Source: Candidatus Paralachnospira sangeri (GTDB taxonomy: Bacteria; Bacillota; Clostridia; Lachnospirales; Lachnospiraceae). From it: 45,182 nt of DNA. Of this stretch, positions 16,882 to 24,809 are shown in pieces. The DNA lies in the NCBI GenBank assembly GCA_904397815.1, contig CAJFOT010000120.1:1-45182 (forward strand). Direction: 5' to 3'. The position numbers were made by a program, and so were the translations under genes. Within the stretch, counting starts at the first letter, position 1. The number at the start of each line of letters is the position of its first letter. The notes beneath the pieces were generated by a model. It searched no databases and was not told the DNA's origin. It saw nothing but the letters and a program-made list of their open reading frames with translations.

Positions 16882-18125
16882 TGCTGAGCAAAGAAGACTA
16901 TGTGTGGCTGCAAAAAGAATTTTTGGAACGTCTGGATCAGAGCAGAGAGATGACAGATGCAGAACTGGAATTTCTGGCAGGACAGTTTGTACTGGAGATG
17001 GGACGACAGCGCTTTTTGGGCATTCGGGAAAAGGAGCATCTGAAAAAATTTTTGCTGCACAGCATAAAAGGACTGGATGTGTTGCAGGAACTGCTGGAGG
17101 ACAGCAGCGTTACAGAAATTATGGTGAATGGCCCGGACTGCATATTCGTGGAAAGAGACGGAAAAATTCAGAGGTGTCAGGCATCTTTTATTTCCAGGGA
17201 ACGGCTGGAGGATGTGATTCAGCAGATTGTAGCGCGGGTAAATCGGGTGGTGAATGACACGGTTCCCATGGTAAATGCCCGCCTGGAAGACGGTTCCAGA
17301 GTCCATATTGTCTTGGCGCCTATAGCACTGAATGGACCGATCGTAACAGTACGGAAGTTTTCCAAGGAAGCTGTCACAATGGAGCATTTGATTTCCTGGA
17401 ACAGCATTAGCCGGGAGGCAGCAGATTTTCTTGGAGCACTGGTTCAGGCAAAATATAATATTTTTATCAGCGGCGGTACCGGAAGCGGCAAAACAACGAT
17501 GTTAAATGCGCTTTCCCATTTTATTCCGCCGGATGAGAGGATTGTTACGATTGAAGATTCAGCTGAACTGCGCCTGAATCATATTTCTAATCTGGTACAG
17601 CTGGAGGCCAGGAATAAAAATCTGGAGGGGAGAAATGAAATAACCATTCGGGATCTTATCCGTGAGGCACTGCGGATGCGTCCGGATAGAATTATCGTAG
17701 GAGAAGTACGCTCTGTGGAAACATTGGACATGCTTCAGGCTATGAATACGGGACATGACGGCTCATTGTCGACAGGACATGGAAATAATCCGGCAGATAT
17801 GCTGAAAAGGCTGGAAACAATGGTTCTGATGGCAGCCGATATTCCTCTTGCAGCTGTCAGGGGACAAATTGCGTCCGCGATTGATGTTATGGTTCATCTG
17901 GCCCGGTTTCGGGATGGAAGCAGAAAAGTGGTAAAAATTGTGGAGGTGACAGGTATACAGGATGGAGAAATTATGCTGGAGTCTCTGTATGATTTTCAGG
18001 AAGAAGAAAGCAAAGAAGGTACAGTCGGGGGAAAATTGCTGCCTACAGGAAAATTTCTTCGCAACAGAGAAAAACTGGAGAATGCGGGAACCGGTTATAT
18101 ACCCGGCATATCAGATGAGGGCTAA
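16878..18125 (+). CDS. cpaF: CpaF/TadA-type pilus assembly ATPase
   Basis: Secretion ATPase that powers Flp pilus extension and retraction at the cytoplasmic membrane. The 415-residue protein has the type II/IV secretion ATPase core. Walker A is GGTGSGKT (199-206), an acidic motif EDSAEL lies near 226-231, the Walker B region is RIIVGEVR (271-278), and the His box is HDGSLSTGH (293-301). The start at 16878 overlaps the tadZ stop. An in-frame ATG at 16833 lies inside tadZ and is less likely. Confidence 0.95.
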   Translation: MMLSKEDYVWLQKEFLERLDQSREMTDAELEFLAGQFVLEMGRQRFLGIREKEHLKKFLLHSIKGLDVLQELLEDSSVTEIMVNGPDCIFVERDGKIQRCQASFISRERLEDVIQQIVARVNRVVNDTVPMVNARLEDGSRVHIVLAPIALNGPIVTVRKFSKEAVTMEHLISWNSISREAADFLGALVQAKYNIFISGGTGSGKTTMLNALSHFIPPDERIVTIEDSAELRLNHISNLVQLEARNKNLEGRNEITIRDLIREALRMRPDRIIVGEVRSVETLDMLQAMNTGHDGSLSTGHGNNPADMLKRLETMVLMAADIPLAAVRGQIASAIDVMVHLARFRDGSRKVVKIVEVTGIQDGEIMLESLYDFQEEESKEGTVGGKLLPTGKFLRNREKLENAGTGYIPGISDEG

Positions 18126-18831
18126 GGAAATGTTTATTTACAGCGCAGCGGGAATCGGCGGAGGAGCTGTACTGACTTTTCTGTTTTTTAGAAGGATGGA
18201 TGTATTTTTGATATTGGGACCGATAGGCGCGCTGTATCCTGCCGTGATGCGCAGCAGAATAGAAAGGAAGCGTAAAGAGAAGTTTCTGACACAATGGAAA
18301 GAGGCAATGGATTCGCTGAGTGTTTCATTAGGTGCTGGCTATTCTGTGGAAAATGCCCTCCGGCAGACGGAGAAAGATATGGAGCAAAGGTATGGAGCAG
18401 AGCAGATGATAACCAGAGAATTTAACAGGATGGCGCATCAGATTGACATGAATATGCCGGCAGAAAAAGTGATGGAGAGTTTTGCTGTCCGCTCAGGACT
18501 GGACGAAGTAAGAAATTTTGCGGAAATATTTCGGATCGGCAAACGGTCAGGGGCTGATCTGGTCCGAATGACAGCGGAAGCAGCGGAAGTGATTGGTTCC
18601 AGAGTGGAGGTGAAAGAGGAGATTGTAACATTGATGACTGGCGTGAGAATAGAAGGAAACATTATGAACATTGTGCCGTTGGCCATACTGGCCTATATAA
18701 ATTTCACATCACCGCAATTTTTTGAGGTAATGTATCAGACGCTGTTCGGGCAGATGATAATGGCAGCAGGAATGGTCTGTTATCTGGCGATCTGTGGATA
18801 CACTATAAAGTTGATGGATGTGGAGCTGTGA
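18082..18831 (+). CDS. TadB-like type II secretion system F domain protein
   Basis: Inner platform protein of the Tad machine. It has a hydrophobic N-terminal pair near residues 20-55, a cytoplasmic helical region with SLSVSLGAGYSVENALRQTE and the GXXF-like repeat IFRIGKRSGADLVRM, and C-terminal membrane segments. The start is uncertain. ATG 18082 keeps the YPAYQMRAKEMFIY segment common in relatives but overlaps cpaF by 44 bases. ATG 18130 has a better ribosome site (GAGGGCTAAGG). The length is 249 residues from 18082. Confidence 0.85.
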   Translation: MREPVIYPAYQMRAKEMFIYSAAGIGGGAVLTFLFFRRMDVFLILGPIGALYPAVMRSRIERKRKEKFLTQWKEAMDSLSVSLGAGYSVENALRQTEKDMEQRYGAEQMITREFNRMAHQIDMNMPAEKVMESFAVRSGLDEVRNFAEIFRIGKRSGADLVRMTAEAAEVIGSRVEVKEEIVTLMTGVRIEGNIMNIVPLAILAYINFTSPQFFEVMYQTLFGQMIMAAGMVCYLAICGYTIKLMDVEL

Positions 18832-18850
18832 CAGATATGAGGGGGGAAAA

Positions 18851-20338
18851 ATGACTTTGATCATAATTGCGGGCGCAGGGCTGGCAGTGCTGACAGTGCT
18901 TTATGCAGCGGGATACTGGAAGGGGAGAGAAATATGCCGAGAAGCTTCCGGGGGAACATGGGAATGGAAGCTGATTCTTCCGGCAGGCTATCTGATGGCG
19001 GTATGGTATGAGCGTCTCATGGATCACACCGGAGGCAGGCCGCGGGAAAAAGTACGGAGGCAGCTGGGAAAACTTCTGGTAAAAAAGGAGGTAGAGACAG
19101 AATACCGAGCCTTTCAGCTGAAACGGTTTGCCAGAGTATGGATACTTTTGGCAGCAGGTTTCACAATTGCTGTGCTTTCCGGGTGGCGGGAACTTAGACA
19201 GGCAGAAAAACAGTTAACCAGTCTGACAAGGCCTGAACCGGGGAATATGGCTGAGGAATATCAGCTGGAGGCAGAAGGTGCATGGGAAGGACGGGTTGTA
19301 GTAGAAGGCGCTGTAAAAGCCAGAGAATATACACAGGCGGAGATCGCAGCGGGATTTGAAACTGTATATCAGCAGGCGCTGACATGCCTTCCCGGAAATA
19401 ATAGTTCTTTAGATCAGGTAACCGGAGCGCTGACTTTTCTGCAGGAATCGCCGGTTCCAGGCATTCAGATCAGCTGGAGACCGGAGGAGTGGGAGTATAT
19501 CGGGTATAATGGTGAAATTTTGGCCGATGACATTCCGCCAGAAGGCATTATAACCAATGTGGTAATGACCCTGTCCTATCGTGAGCAGTCTGCAGAGTAT
19601 GTGATACCATGCAGGATTATGCCAAAACAATTATCAGAGAGCGCAGAAAAACAAAGAAATCTTTCAGCAGTGCTGGAAGAAAAGTCAGAAGAATTTCCTT
19701 ATGAAAAGGAAATATTGCTCCCTGAAATGTGGGATGAAGCGCCGGTGTCTTTTTATCAGGTGACAAATATGAAAAACAGCATTTTGCTGGGTGTGCTGGG
19801 GGCTTTCGCGGGAATTTTATATTTCAGTCTTACGGAACAGCGGTTGAAAGAAAAAGGACAGGAACGGGACAGGCAGCTGCTGACAGATTACCCGGAAATT
19901 GTGTCTAAACTGACTGTTTTAATCGGAGCCGGGTTGACAGTCAGGGGCGCATGGGAACGGATTGTAAGAAACTATTCAGAACAGCTGGAAGCAGGCGGAG
20001 ACCCCAGATACATATATGAAGAAATGCTTTATACATACCGGGGAATTCAAAGCGGACAGCCGGAGGTAATGGCGTATCGGGATTTTGGAAAACGATGCGG
20101 GCTGCAGCAGTACCGCAGGCTAACGATTTTACTGGAGCAGAATCTGAAAAAAGGAGGGAAGGATCTGTCCCGACGCTTGAAATTAGAAACAGAAGAAGCT
20201 TTTTCGGCCAGAATTCATCAAGCCAGGCGTAAAGGGGAGCAAATGGGCACCAAGATGATGATTCCCATGTTTTTGATGTTTATTTTGGTATTGGTTTTGA
20301 TTATGATTCCTGCGGTATTGTCCTTTTCTTCGGGTTAA
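18851..20338 (+). CDS. TadC-like type II secretion system F domain protein with long insertion
   Basis: Second platform protein, 495 residues. It has N-terminal membrane segments (about 1-20 and 95-112), then a large hydrophilic region (about 115-310) without hydrophobic stretches. A further membrane segment (about 317-337) leads into the T2SSF domain (DYPEIVSKLTVLIGAGLTVR) and a C-terminal membrane helix (FLMFILVLVLIMIPAVL). Usual TadC proteins are near 280-320 residues, so the N-terminal half is an extra domain I cannot identify. The start at 18851 follows a GAGGGGGG run. The stop overlaps the region leading to the pilin gene. Confidence 0.82.
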   Translation: MTLIIIAGAGLAVLTVLYAAGYWKGREICREASGGTWEWKLILPAGYLMAVWYERLMDHTGGRPREKVRRQLGKLLVKKEVETEYRAFQLKRFARVWILLAAGFTIAVLSGWRELRQAEKQLTSLTRPEPGNMAEEYQLEAEGAWEGRVVVEGAVKAREYTQAEIAAGFETVYQQALTCLPGNNSSLDQVTGALTFLQESPVPGIQISWRPEEWEYIGYNGEILADDIPPEGIITNVVMTLSYREQSAEYVIPCRIMPKQLSESAEKQRNLSAVLEEKSEEFPYEKEILLPEMWDEAPVSFYQVTNMKNSILLGVLGAFAGILYFSLTEQRLKEKGQERDRQLLTDYPEIVSKLTVLIGAGLTVRGAWERIVRNYSEQLEAGGDPRYIYEEMLYTYRGIQSGQPEVMAYRDFGKRCGLQQYRRLTILLEQNLKKGGKDLSRRLKLETEEAFSARIHQARRKGEQMGTKMMIPMFLMFILVLVLIMIPAVLSFSSG

Positions 20339-20379
20339 TGCGCAGAGAACAGCAAAAATACGTAAAAATGGAGGTCATT

Positions 20380-20580
20380 ATGATGGAAAAGAAAAGAGCA
20401 AATATAAAAGCAAAGATCAATGAATGGATATTTGGTGAAGCTGAGGCTGTCGGTGTAGTAGAAGTGATCCTTATTCTTGTGGTGTTGATTGCGCTGGTGA
20501 TTATTTTTCAGGATCAGCTGACGCAGTTGGTTAATAATATATTTGAAAGCATCAGAAATAAAGCGGGGACAATTTATTGA
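20380..20580 (+). CDS. Flp-type (type IVb) pilin
   Basis: Major pilus subunit candidate of 66 residues. It has a short positively charged leader, then the processing region GEAEAVGVVEVILILVVLIA and one hydrophobic helix. Aligning the conserved Glu to position +5 places Ala, not Gly, at position -1. GGAGG (20370-20374) lies 5 bases before ATG 20380. An in-frame ATG at 20338 lacks such a site. It stands between the platform genes and the DUF5702 gene, the usual Tad position. Confidence 0.88.
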   Translation: MMEKKRANIKAKINEWIFGEAEAVGVVEVILILVVLIALVIIFQDQLTQLVNNIFESIRNKAGTIY

Positions 20581-22775
20581 GAATAGAGCAGACAGTGTAC
20601 ATATGCAGCACGCGGAAAACAAATGGAAACTGTTTTGCCGGGCGTTTGCCCGCTCATATAACAGTCTTTGTCAGTGCGGCACTGATTATGATTCTGGCAT
20701 TGCTTTGTACATCTCTGGAATCAGCCCGGGTCTCAGCACTTCGTTATTATATGAAAACAGCAGCTGACGCGGCTTTATTCTCTCTCTTTTCAGAATATCA
20801 CAGTGAACTGATGGAACGTTATCATTTGTTTTTTCTGGAGGATAATGGCCAGCTGGCAGAAAGGGCAGAGTATTACCTCTCATATTACGAAAATCCGGAG
20901 CAGGATCTGATGGTTGGAGGCGCTAATTTTTTTCGTTTTAAGACAGAGGCTGTTCGGCTCGCAGACAGTATTTATGCATCAAATAACAAGGGATATCCAT
21001 TTCAGGCAGAAATTTTGGCGTACATGAAATATGGACTGGCTGAGACGCTCATTGATCAGGTAAAGGATAAGCTGAATATCAGCAGCCAATGCGGGGAGAT
21101 TATGAAAATTACAAAACAACTGATGCCGCTGACTGACCAGGTTTTTGAACTGGAAAATCAATATGTACAACTGAAAGAAAATACAGAAGATATCAGCTAT
21201 GTGTCTGAACGGACAGTGCAAGAGATTCTATCGATTCAGGAACTGCTGGAAGACAGAGAGGCGCAGCAGGCAAAAGTCACAGAACTGGAGGTACAGACTG
21301 CATCGGCGGCAGGCCTGTCTCAGCTTGCTTCTCAGATTGATGTGGAAGGGGCAAAATGGAAGCTGAAAGGAATTGAAGATCAGCTGGATGCCGCTGTGTT
21401 TCAGGCGGAACAGAACCGGGAGACACTGCTGCGTCTGACAGAAATTTCGGAAGAACAATTTCGTTATATTCAGGAGGAAACTGCTGTGCTGAAGAGTCAG
21501 TTCGATCCAATTGCGGCTGAGATTGAAGAACTGCTGCCGCAGCTGTCAGATCAACTCCGTGAGGCGGCGAAACAACAGACTCAGACGATTGCGGCATATA
21601 CACAGAGCAGCGGTCAGCGAAAGGTCATAGTCGATGCGGTGAAAGGAAAAATATCAGGGCTAACTGATTTTTTAAAGGAAAATGATATATCAGAGATTGT
21701 GAAAGACGGCGGCAGCAATGATGGGGAGAACTCGTATTACCAGCTGGATGACTGCCTGACACAGCTGAAAGAGAGGGGAGAAAATATATGGCCAAATACG
21801 CTGGAAACTGCTGAAGAGCCACTGGAAACCAGTTTTTTGGATGAAGTCAAGGCGGTTCTGAGCCAGGGGGTTACAGCGCTGGTCATTGGCAGCGGGGAAA
21901 AATTGTCGGAGCGCCAGCTGGAGGAAGACCAGCTTTTGTCCGGAAAGATGGATCAGGAAGAAGGTTCATCTGAGTGGAAACCAGATAATATTATGGACAG
22001 TTTGTATGAAATTGTTGCGATAAGTGAATATATGATTCAGGTTATGCCTTCTTATACAGACAGTGCCGCAGCAAAAGACAAGGAAGGTTATTATGATTTG
22101 GAGTATATATTAGGGAGCAGCAGCTCTGATCGGGACAATTTGGGAGAGACACTGGAAAAACTGCTGCTTCTCAGAGGAGGTATGAATCTGATTTATTTAA
22201 TAGGCGATGAGGGAAAAAAGGCTGAGGCAGGGGCAGCCGCAGCTGCGCTGACAGGAATATTAGGAGCTGCGCCTCTGGCAGAGCTGGTAAAATGGGTGCT
22301 TTTAATTGCCTGGGCGCTGACAGAGGCTGTAACAGATGTAAGAGCACTGACGGATGGAAAAACAGTTCCCTTTATCAAATCATCATCTGACTGGAAAACT
22401 TCTCTTTTCTCTGGAGCAGGCAAAGAAAAGATTTTGGAAAAAAGCATAGATCAAACCACTCCTGCGCAGGAGGATAATACTGCCGGGATGGACTATGAGG
22501 CATATATTAGGATTCTATTGTGCCTGATGCCGCAGGAACAGAAACTATATCGCTGCATGGACATGGTACAGTGGAATATCAGACAGAAAGATGCTGATTT
22601 TTCTCTGGAGCGATGTCTTTGCTACTCTGTTTTGCACGCCGATATGCAGGCAGATCAGCTCTTTCCTGGACTGCCTCTTGTCTTTTCCAAATTGTCATCG
22701 TCAGGGTATCGGTTTACCGTGACAGCTGAAAGAAGCTATCTGGATGGAATAGAACCTATAGAAGAAGACGAGTAA
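20577..22775 (+). CDS. DUF5702 domain-containing, TadG-like membrane-anchored protein
   Basis: 732-residue protein with one membrane helix near residues 27-49 (HITVFVSAALIMILALL) followed by SLESARVSALRYYMKTAADA. This N-terminal pattern is typical of DUF5702 proteins in Tad loci of Clostridia. The middle (about 190-345) is rich in Gln/Glu heptads and probably coiled coil. A second hydrophobic stretch lies near 555-590. The function is unknown but is likely on the outer face of the membrane as a minor pilus component or assembly factor. The start is TTG 20577, overlapping the pilin stop, with GCGGGG about 8 bases upstream; GTG 20595 is an alternative. Confidence 0.82.
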   Translation: MRIEQTVYICSTRKTNGNCFAGRLPAHITVFVSAALIMILALLCTSLESARVSALRYYMKTAADAALFSLFSEYHSELMERYHLFFLEDNGQLAERAEYYLSYYENPEQDLMVGGANFFRFKTEAVRLADSIYASNNKGYPFQAEILAYMKYGLAETLIDQVKDKLNISSQCGEIMKITKQLMPLTDQVFELENQYVQLKENTEDISYVSERTVQEILSIQELLEDREAQQAKVTELEVQTASAAGLSQLASQIDVEGAKWKLKGIEDQLDAAVFQAEQNRETLLRLTEISEEQFRYIQEETAVLKSQFDPIAAEIEELLPQLSDQLREAAKQQTQTIAAYTQSSGQRKVIVDAVKGKISGLTDFLKENDISEIVKDGGSNDGENSYYQLDDCLTQLKERGENIWPNTLETAEEPLETSFLDEVKAVLSQGVTALVIGSGEKLSERQLEEDQLLSGKMDQEEGSSEWKPDNIMDSLYEIVAISEYMIQVMPSYTDSAAAKDKEGYYDLEYILGSSSSDRDNLGETLEKLLLLRGGMNLIYLIGDEGKKAEAGAAAAALTGILGAAPLAELVKWVLLIAWALTEAVTDVRALTDGKTVPFIKSSSDWKTSLFSGAGKEKILEKSIDQTTPAQEDNTAGMDYEAYIRILLCLMPQEQKLYRCMDMVQWNIRQKDADFSLERCLCYSVLHADMQADQLFPGLPLVFSKLSSSGYRFTVTAERSYLDGIEPIEEDE

Positions 22776-22849
22776 CGCAATGTCTGCGAAATTGCGGGAT
22801 GACCGCGGGATAATGAAAATTAATGTTAAGAGAACAGAGGTGAATACAG

Positions 22850-23872
22850 ATGCCCTTTTTGAGTAAGGTCAGAGACGGCCGTATCGATCATTTATATATT
22901 TACATAAACGCCAAATATAAATTGAAAGAAAGAACCACAGCTCTCCAGACACAATTTGGTTTACAAAAAAAAATCCTGACATATCGGGCCGGTTTTGCCC
23001 GAAAGGAGAGGGCATCTGCATTTGCCTCTGTCGGAAAACAGGAGGAAGAAGGGAGCTTTACGGTTGAAGCGTCTCTGGTAATGACATTTTTTCTTTTGTC
23101 TATCTGTGGAATTTTATATTTGTTTTTGATTTTTCATGTGCAGTTAACTTTACAGCAGGCAGGAGAAAAGATCGTACAGAAAGCGGCCCAGTATGGGTAT
23201 ATTCGAGAAAAATTGTCTGAGGGGGGATCAGATTCAAAAATGTGGCTGGAGGAGGGAACAGAGTTCCTTCAATGGGGATTGGGGTTAAGCTGGATGAGGC
23301 AGGAGGTTTTATCAGAAGCGGGGGAGGATTATCTGGACCGGTCCTGCATCCAGGGCGGGAGCGGTGGGATTCAGATGATAGAAAGCCAGATATTGGATGA
23401 AGATCAGATGATTGATCTTGTACTGCGCTATGATGTGGAAATTCCGGTGGGATTTCCGGGGATGACAGAGTTTACATTTGTACAGCGGTGCAGGAGGAGA
23501 GCCTGGGTCGGCGGCGAAGAGGAGAACACAGAGATGTCGAAGGAAGGAAAGGGGCAGGTATATGTGGCAGAAACAGGAACGGTGTATCATTTATACCAGG
23601 ACTGTACCCATTTACAGCTGTCGGTGTGTCAGGTGCAGACGAGTCAGACAGAGACACTGAGGAACAATAGCGGGGGAAAATATAAAGCATGTGAAAAATG
23701 CTGTGCAGATCAGCCGGGAACCATGGTGTATGTAACAGAGGATGGCGACAGATACCACAGTACGCTGGGGTGCAGTGGCCTGAAACGGACGGTTTCCTCT
23801 ATGGCGGCAGATGAAGCAGAGGGGATGAGAATCTGTTCCAGATGCAGGGAAAGAAAGGAAAAAGAACAGTGA
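22850..23872 (+). CDS. TadE-like pseudopilin with two C-terminal Cys/His (Ada-like) modules
   Basis: 340 residues. After a basic N-terminal region comes a prepilin-like segment GSFTVEASLVMTFFLLSICG (68-87) with Gly before the predicted cleavage point and Glu at +5. The C-terminus holds two similar modules. Module 1 (about 237-284) has Y-H at 246-247, Cys252 and C281-x2-C284. Module 2 (about 293-332) has Y-H at 302-303, Cys308 and C329-x2-C332. This spacing resembles the small His/Cys module found at the end of some secreted nucleases and the Ada N-terminal zinc site. Zinc binding is inferred. AGAGGTG precedes ATG 22850. Confidence 0.75.
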   Translation: MPFLSKVRDGRIDHLYIYINAKYKLKERTTALQTQFGLQKKILTYRAGFARKERASAFASVGKQEEEGSFTVEASLVMTFFLLSICGILYLFLIFHVQLTLQQAGEKIVQKAAQYGYIREKLSEGGSDSKMWLEEGTEFLQWGLGLSWMRQEVLSEAGEDYLDRSCIQGGSGGIQMIESQILDEDQMIDLVLRYDVEIPVGFPGMTEFTFVQRCRRRAWVGGEEENTEMSKEGKGQVYVAETGTVYHLYQDCTHLQLSVCQVQTSQTETLRNNSGGKYKACEKCCADQPGTMVYVTEDGDRYHSTLGCSGLKRTVSSMAADEAEGMRICSRCRERKEKEQ

Positions 23873-24294
23873 GAAGGATGGAGAACTGGAATATGGCGAT
23901 ATGTCTGTTTATGCTGGCAATATGCAGCATACAGGATATACAATATAAAAAAATAAAAGTCATCTTGCCTTTGATCGGCGGAGCAGCCGGGGTGATTTTA
24001 AACTTTTCAGAACAAAAAGCTGGACTGACAGCAGACTGCCTGCCGGGAATCATTCTTCTGGCTGTTTCATGGATTACCAGAGGCGCGGTGGGGCAGGGGG
24101 ACGGACTGATTGTGGCGTCTGCAGGATTGCTTATGGGGTGGGAGCTTACCGCAGCTGCGCTGTTTTGGGCAATGACGGGTGCAGCACTGCTGGGGTGCGT
24201 AATGATGGCATGCAGAAACTGGAGCAGAAAACAAAGGGTGGCATTTGTGCCCTTTTTGTTTGGGGCTTTTATCGGGGTGATGTTATGGACATGA
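23869..24294 (+). CDS. Prepilin peptidase (A24 family, TadV/CpaA-like)
   Basis: Membrane aspartyl protease that cleaves Flp prepilins and TadE-like pseudopilins. It is a short 141-residue form without the methylase domain. The two catalytic Asp motifs are visible: SIQDIQYKKIK near the N-terminus and GQGDGLI in the middle, between hydrophobic helices. I chose GTG 23869, which overlaps the previous stop as GTGA and has AAAGGA 9 bases upstream. ATG 23878 and 23893 are alternatives. It overlaps the next gene by 10 bases. Confidence 0.9.
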   Translation: MRRMENWNMAICLFMLAICSIQDIQYKKIKVILPLIGGAAGVILNFSEQKAGLTADCLPGIILLAVSWITRGAVGQGDGLIVASAGLLMGWELTAAALFWAMTGAALLGCVMMACRNWSRKQRVAFVPFLFGAFIGVMLWT

Positions 24295-24809
24295 TAAAAA
24301 AGAGCAGAGGCGAACTGGAGGCGGTGTTTACTGTGGAGGCTGCGTTAATTCTTCCTCTGGTGATAGGGTGTCTGCTGGCTATTATCTTTATGACCTTTTA
24401 TTGGCATGATTACGTAGTTCTGAAGGCTTCAGCTGCTGAAGCTGTGATCTGCAGGTTAAAAGAAGATATGGGACAACGGCAGGAGAGCCTGTTTTATTTT
24501 CGGCAGATCAGATGGAAGAAAGTGCAGGAAGAAATGGGAGTTCTGGAAGGGGGAGGGACGCGATATCAGATATTTTATCAAACAGAGGGGGAACGTGGAC
24601 TGGCTGTTCTGCTGGGCGGGCTTCTGGGAGACCGCAGCGCGGCAGGAGAAATGAATGGCCTGGAGGGAAATGCGGAATATATCTGTTCCAGTCCTGTGAA
24701 ACTGATCTGGATGTTTCAGATAATGGAAGAGGAATCGGGAGGTGACCGTGGGGATGGAGATCAGATATCGGTGGGAAAGAAATCATTATTATATGCTGAT
24801 AAGCGCTGA
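24285..24809 (+). CDS. TadE-like pseudopilin
   Basis: 174 residues with an N-terminal prepilin-like segment AVFTVEAALILPLVIGCLLA and one long hydrophobic helix. Placing the conserved Glu at +5 puts Ala at -1. The C-terminal part is soluble, with no recognised domain. GGGGTG lies 5 bases before ATG 24285; ATG 24291 is a possible alternative. The end overlaps the start of the FHA gene by about 56 bases, showing very tight packing. Confidence 0.78.
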   Translation: MDMIKKSRGELEAVFTVEAALILPLVIGCLLAIIFMTFYWHDYVVLKASAAEAVICRLKEDMGQRQESLFYFRQIRWKKVQEEMGVLEGGGTRYQIFYQTEGERGLAVLLGGLLGDRSAAGEMNGLEGNAEYICSSPVKLIWMFQIMEEESGGDRGDGDQISVGKKSLLYADKR

